Positions 62,281 through 64,000 of a stretch of DNA of 64,000 bases are shown in pieces. The notes below the pieces were generated by a model that saw only the letters and a list, made by a program, of their open reading frames with translations, made no database searches and was not told the origin of the DNA. Both the position numbers and the translations under genes were made by a program. How positions within the stretch are numbered: position 1 is the first letter of the stretch; each line of letters begins with the position of its first letter. This stretch comes from an uncultured Prevotellaceae bacterium (GTDB lineage Bacteria; Bacteroidota; Bacteroidia; Bacteroidales; Bacteroidaceae): the NCBI GenBank assembly GCA_947176895.1, contig CAMWSK010000010.1, positions 1 through 64,000 of the forward strand. Reading direction: 5' to 3'.

Positions 62281-63831
62281 ATGTATACGGAAATTATTAT
62301 TTCAGTACTCGTAGCACTTGCCGTGGTGGCCGTATGGGCGGGAATCTTCTACCGCATCGTTCTGCCCTCGCAGCGCAAGCGAGTGAAAGAAGAGGCCACA
62401 CAAGAGGCAGAAGTCATCAAGCAGCAGAAGTTGTTGGAAGTGAAAGAGAAATTCTTGAACAAGAAAGCCGAGCTTGAGAAAGAGGTGCAACAGCGCAATC
62501 AGCAGATTCAGCAAAGCGAAAATCGTATCAAACAACGTGAGCAGAGCCTGAACCAGCGTCAGGATGAGTTGAACCGCCGCAAGCAAGAAATGGAAGCCCT
62601 GCGTCAGCGCATGGATGGACAACAAGCCACTCTGCAGCAGCGCGAAGTTGATTTGCAACAACGCGAGGACAGCATTCTGGAGAAAGAGCGCACACAACTG
62701 GAACAAATCAGCGGCCTTAGCGCAGAAGAGGCACGAGAGCGTTTGATTGAAGGCCTGAAAGACGAAGCCCGAAGCATGGCACAGGGCTACATCAACGATA
62801 TCATGGACGACGCCCGCATGACCGCCACGAAAGAGGCCAAGAAGATTGTCATCCAAAGCATTCAACGCGTAGCAACAGAGACAGCCGTAGAAAACAGCGT
62901 CACTGTATTCCATATTGACAACGATGATGTCAAGGGTCGCGTTATTGGCCGCGAGGGACGAAACATCCGCGCCCTCGAGGCCGCCACAGGCACAGAGATT
63001 GTGGTAGACGACACACCCGAAGCCATTGTGATTAGCGGCTTCGACCCCGTGCGCCGAGAGATTTGCCGATTGAGCCTGCACCAGCTGGTAGCCGATGGCC
63101 GCATCCACCCTGCACGTATCGAGGAAGTCGTAGCCAAAGTGAAGAAACAAATAGACGAAGAGATTCTGGAAACCGGTAAACGCACCACCATCGATTTGGG
63201 CATACACGGCCTGCACCCCGAACTGGTTCGTCTGATAGGTAAGATGAAATACAGAAGCAGTTACGGACAAAACTTGCTTCAACACGCACGCGAGACAGCC
63301 AATTTGGCCGCCGTGATGGCCAGCGAACTGGGATTGAATCCCAAGAAAGCCAAACGTGCCGGTCTGTTGCACGACATCGGTAAGGTTCCCGATGAAGAGC
63401 CGGAGATGCCTCATGCTCTCTATGGAGCCAAGTTGGCCGAGAAATATAAAGAAAAGCCCGACATCTGCAACGCCATCGGCGCCCACCATGACGAGATGGA
63501 GATGGAGAGCCTCATCGCTCCCATCGTGCAGGTGTGTGATGCCATCAGTGGAGCACGTCCCGGTGCACGCCGCGAAATCGTGGAAGCATACATCAAGCGT
63601 CTGAAAGATTTGGAGAACATCGCCATGAGCTACCCCGGAGTACAAAAAACTTATGCCATTCAGGCTGGTAGAGAGTTGCGCGTGATTGTGGGTGCCGATA
63701 AGATTGACGACAAGAAAACCGAGGAACTGAGCACAGAGATTGCCACCCGCATTCAGAACGAGATGACCTATCCCGGCCAGGTTAAGATTACCGTAATCCG
63801 TGAAACCCGCAGTGTGAGTTACGCAAAATGA
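62281..63831 (+). CDS. rny: Ribonuclease Y
   Basis: The 516-residue protein has an N-terminal membrane anchor (residues 3-27), a long Gln/Glu/Arg-rich coiled coil (about 35-150) and a KH domain (about 205-270: [28 protein letters not shown]). An HD domain follows (about 330-430: [15 protein letters not shown] and [10 protein letters not shown]). This is the full RNase Y architecture. It starts mRNA decay at the membrane. Its stop overlaps the start of the next gene (ATGA). Confidence 0.96.
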   Translation: MYTEIIISVLVALAVVAVWAGIFYRIVLPSQRKRVKEEATQEAEVIKQQKLLEVKEKFLNKKAELEKEVQQRNQQIQQSENRIKQREQSLNQRQDELNRRKQEMEALRQRMDGQQATLQQREVDLQQREDSILEKERTQLEQISGLSAEEARERLIEGLKDEARSMAQGYINDIMDDARMTATKEAKKIVIQSIQRVATETAVENSVTVFHIDNDDVKGRVIGREGRNIRALEAATGTEIVVDDTPEAIVISGFDPVRREICRLSLHQLVADGRIHPARIEEVVAKVKKQIDEEILETGKRTTIDLGIHGLHPELVRLIGKMKYRSSYGQNLLQHARETANLAAVMASELGLNPKKAKRAGLLHDIGKVPDEEPEMPHALYGAKLAEKYKEKPDICNAIGAHHDEMEMESLIAPIVQVCDAISGARPGARREIVEAYIKRLKDLENIAMSYPGVQKTYAIQAGRELRVIVGADKIDDKKTEELSTEIATRIQNEMTYPGQVKITVIRETRSVSYAK

Positions 63832-64000
63832 TTATCGCTGTAGACTTTGACGGCACTATTGTGCAAAACCGTTACCCCGAGATTGGCAGTGAAATGCCTT
63901 TCGCCACCCCTACCCTTAAGATGCTCATTTCTGAGGGACACAGGCTGATTCTTTGGACGGTGCGCAATGGCCATCGATTGGATGAGGCAGTGGAATGGTG
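63828..64000 (+). CDS. HAD-superfamily phosphatase, N-terminal part (cut by window end)
   Basis: The 57 visible residues start [48 protein letters not shown]. They contain the HAD motif I DxDGT with nucleophile Asp6 and the motif II region LILWTVR. The layout resembles small Bacteroides HAD proteins such as BT0820-type enzymes. The substrate cannot be judged. It overlaps rny by 4 bases. Confidence 0.82.
   Translation, partial: MIIAVDFDGTIVQNRYPEIGSEMPFATPTLKMLISEGHRLILWTVRNGHRLDEAVEW

Noticed and set aside
62302-63645. 447-codon open frame antisense to RNase Y
   Set aside because: Leu/Phe-rich mirror of the coiled coil and KH/HD domains. RNase Y is unambiguous.

Overview
The window looks like chromosomal DNA of a Bacteroidales bacterium, most likely in or near Prevotellaceae. 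The main evidence is: (i) many Bacteroidota-type promoters (TTG/TTTG about 20 bases before TAnnTTTG) and almost no Shine-Dalgarno sequences; (ii) a tmRNA whose tag reads GENNYALAA; (iii) family content such as a GH57/GT glycogen module, a CNNM/CBS exporter beside an LptC-like lipoprotein, DUF4105 and DUF4922 proteins, and ZapA next to RNase Y. No database search was possible. Family names come from motifs read by eye.

Layout. 1-7.4 kb: end of GAPDH, a short MiaA, a lipid/diacylglycerol kinase, then a Crp-type regulator divergent from a glycogen operon (debranching enzyme, GT4 synthase, GH57 amylase with a Lys/Ala tail). 7.5-9.1 kb: a GNAT enzyme, a probable small RNA and rubrerythrin. 9.1-15.6 kb: an AT-richer accessory island with a 980-base non-coding leader and six co-directional genes for exported proteins, including a caspase-like protease. 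It is bracketed by two diverged copies of the rubrerythrin 3' end. 15.7-27.4 kb: GH35 beta-galactosidase, comF, a PurF-like protein without the glutaminase cysteine, SecA, a degenerate alkaline-phosphatase-fold protein and a DUF4105 protein. 27.4-33.8 kb: coaX, outer-membrane protein, lptC, CNNM/CBS protein and ppiD. 33.8-41.6 kb: a small hydrolase, a GT2-DUF4922-SpoIID fusion, GH36 alpha-galactosidase, mmcQ and alkD. 41.8-43.8 kb: a second small island (internally deleted FrhB-like gene plus pyruvyl transferase) ending inside a diverged antisense alkD fragment. 43.9-44.3 kb: ssrA. 44.4-60.8 kb: an exopolysaccharide locus (SLBB export protein, Wzz, Wzy, flippase, acyltransferase, pyruvyl transferase, four GT2 enzymes, a B12/radical SAM enzyme, a lipoprotein, a Wzi-like protein and a sugar-phosphate transferase). 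60.8-64 kb: a conserved hypothetical, a coiled-coil protein, zapA, a structured RNA (6S candidate), RNase Y and the start of a HAD phosphatase.

Three signals are not explained by ordinary annotation. First, the envelope caspase operon and its flanking rubrerythrin repeats. Second, a family of 16-base palindromic units (AAACATGnnCATGTTT) arrayed at 21-22 base spacing at three places (27.2, 41.8 and 53.5 kb), one of them inside a reading frame. Third, the repeated association of accessory DNA with partial, diverged copies of the neighbouring gene (rbr, alkD), which suggests acquisition by recombination with related strains.
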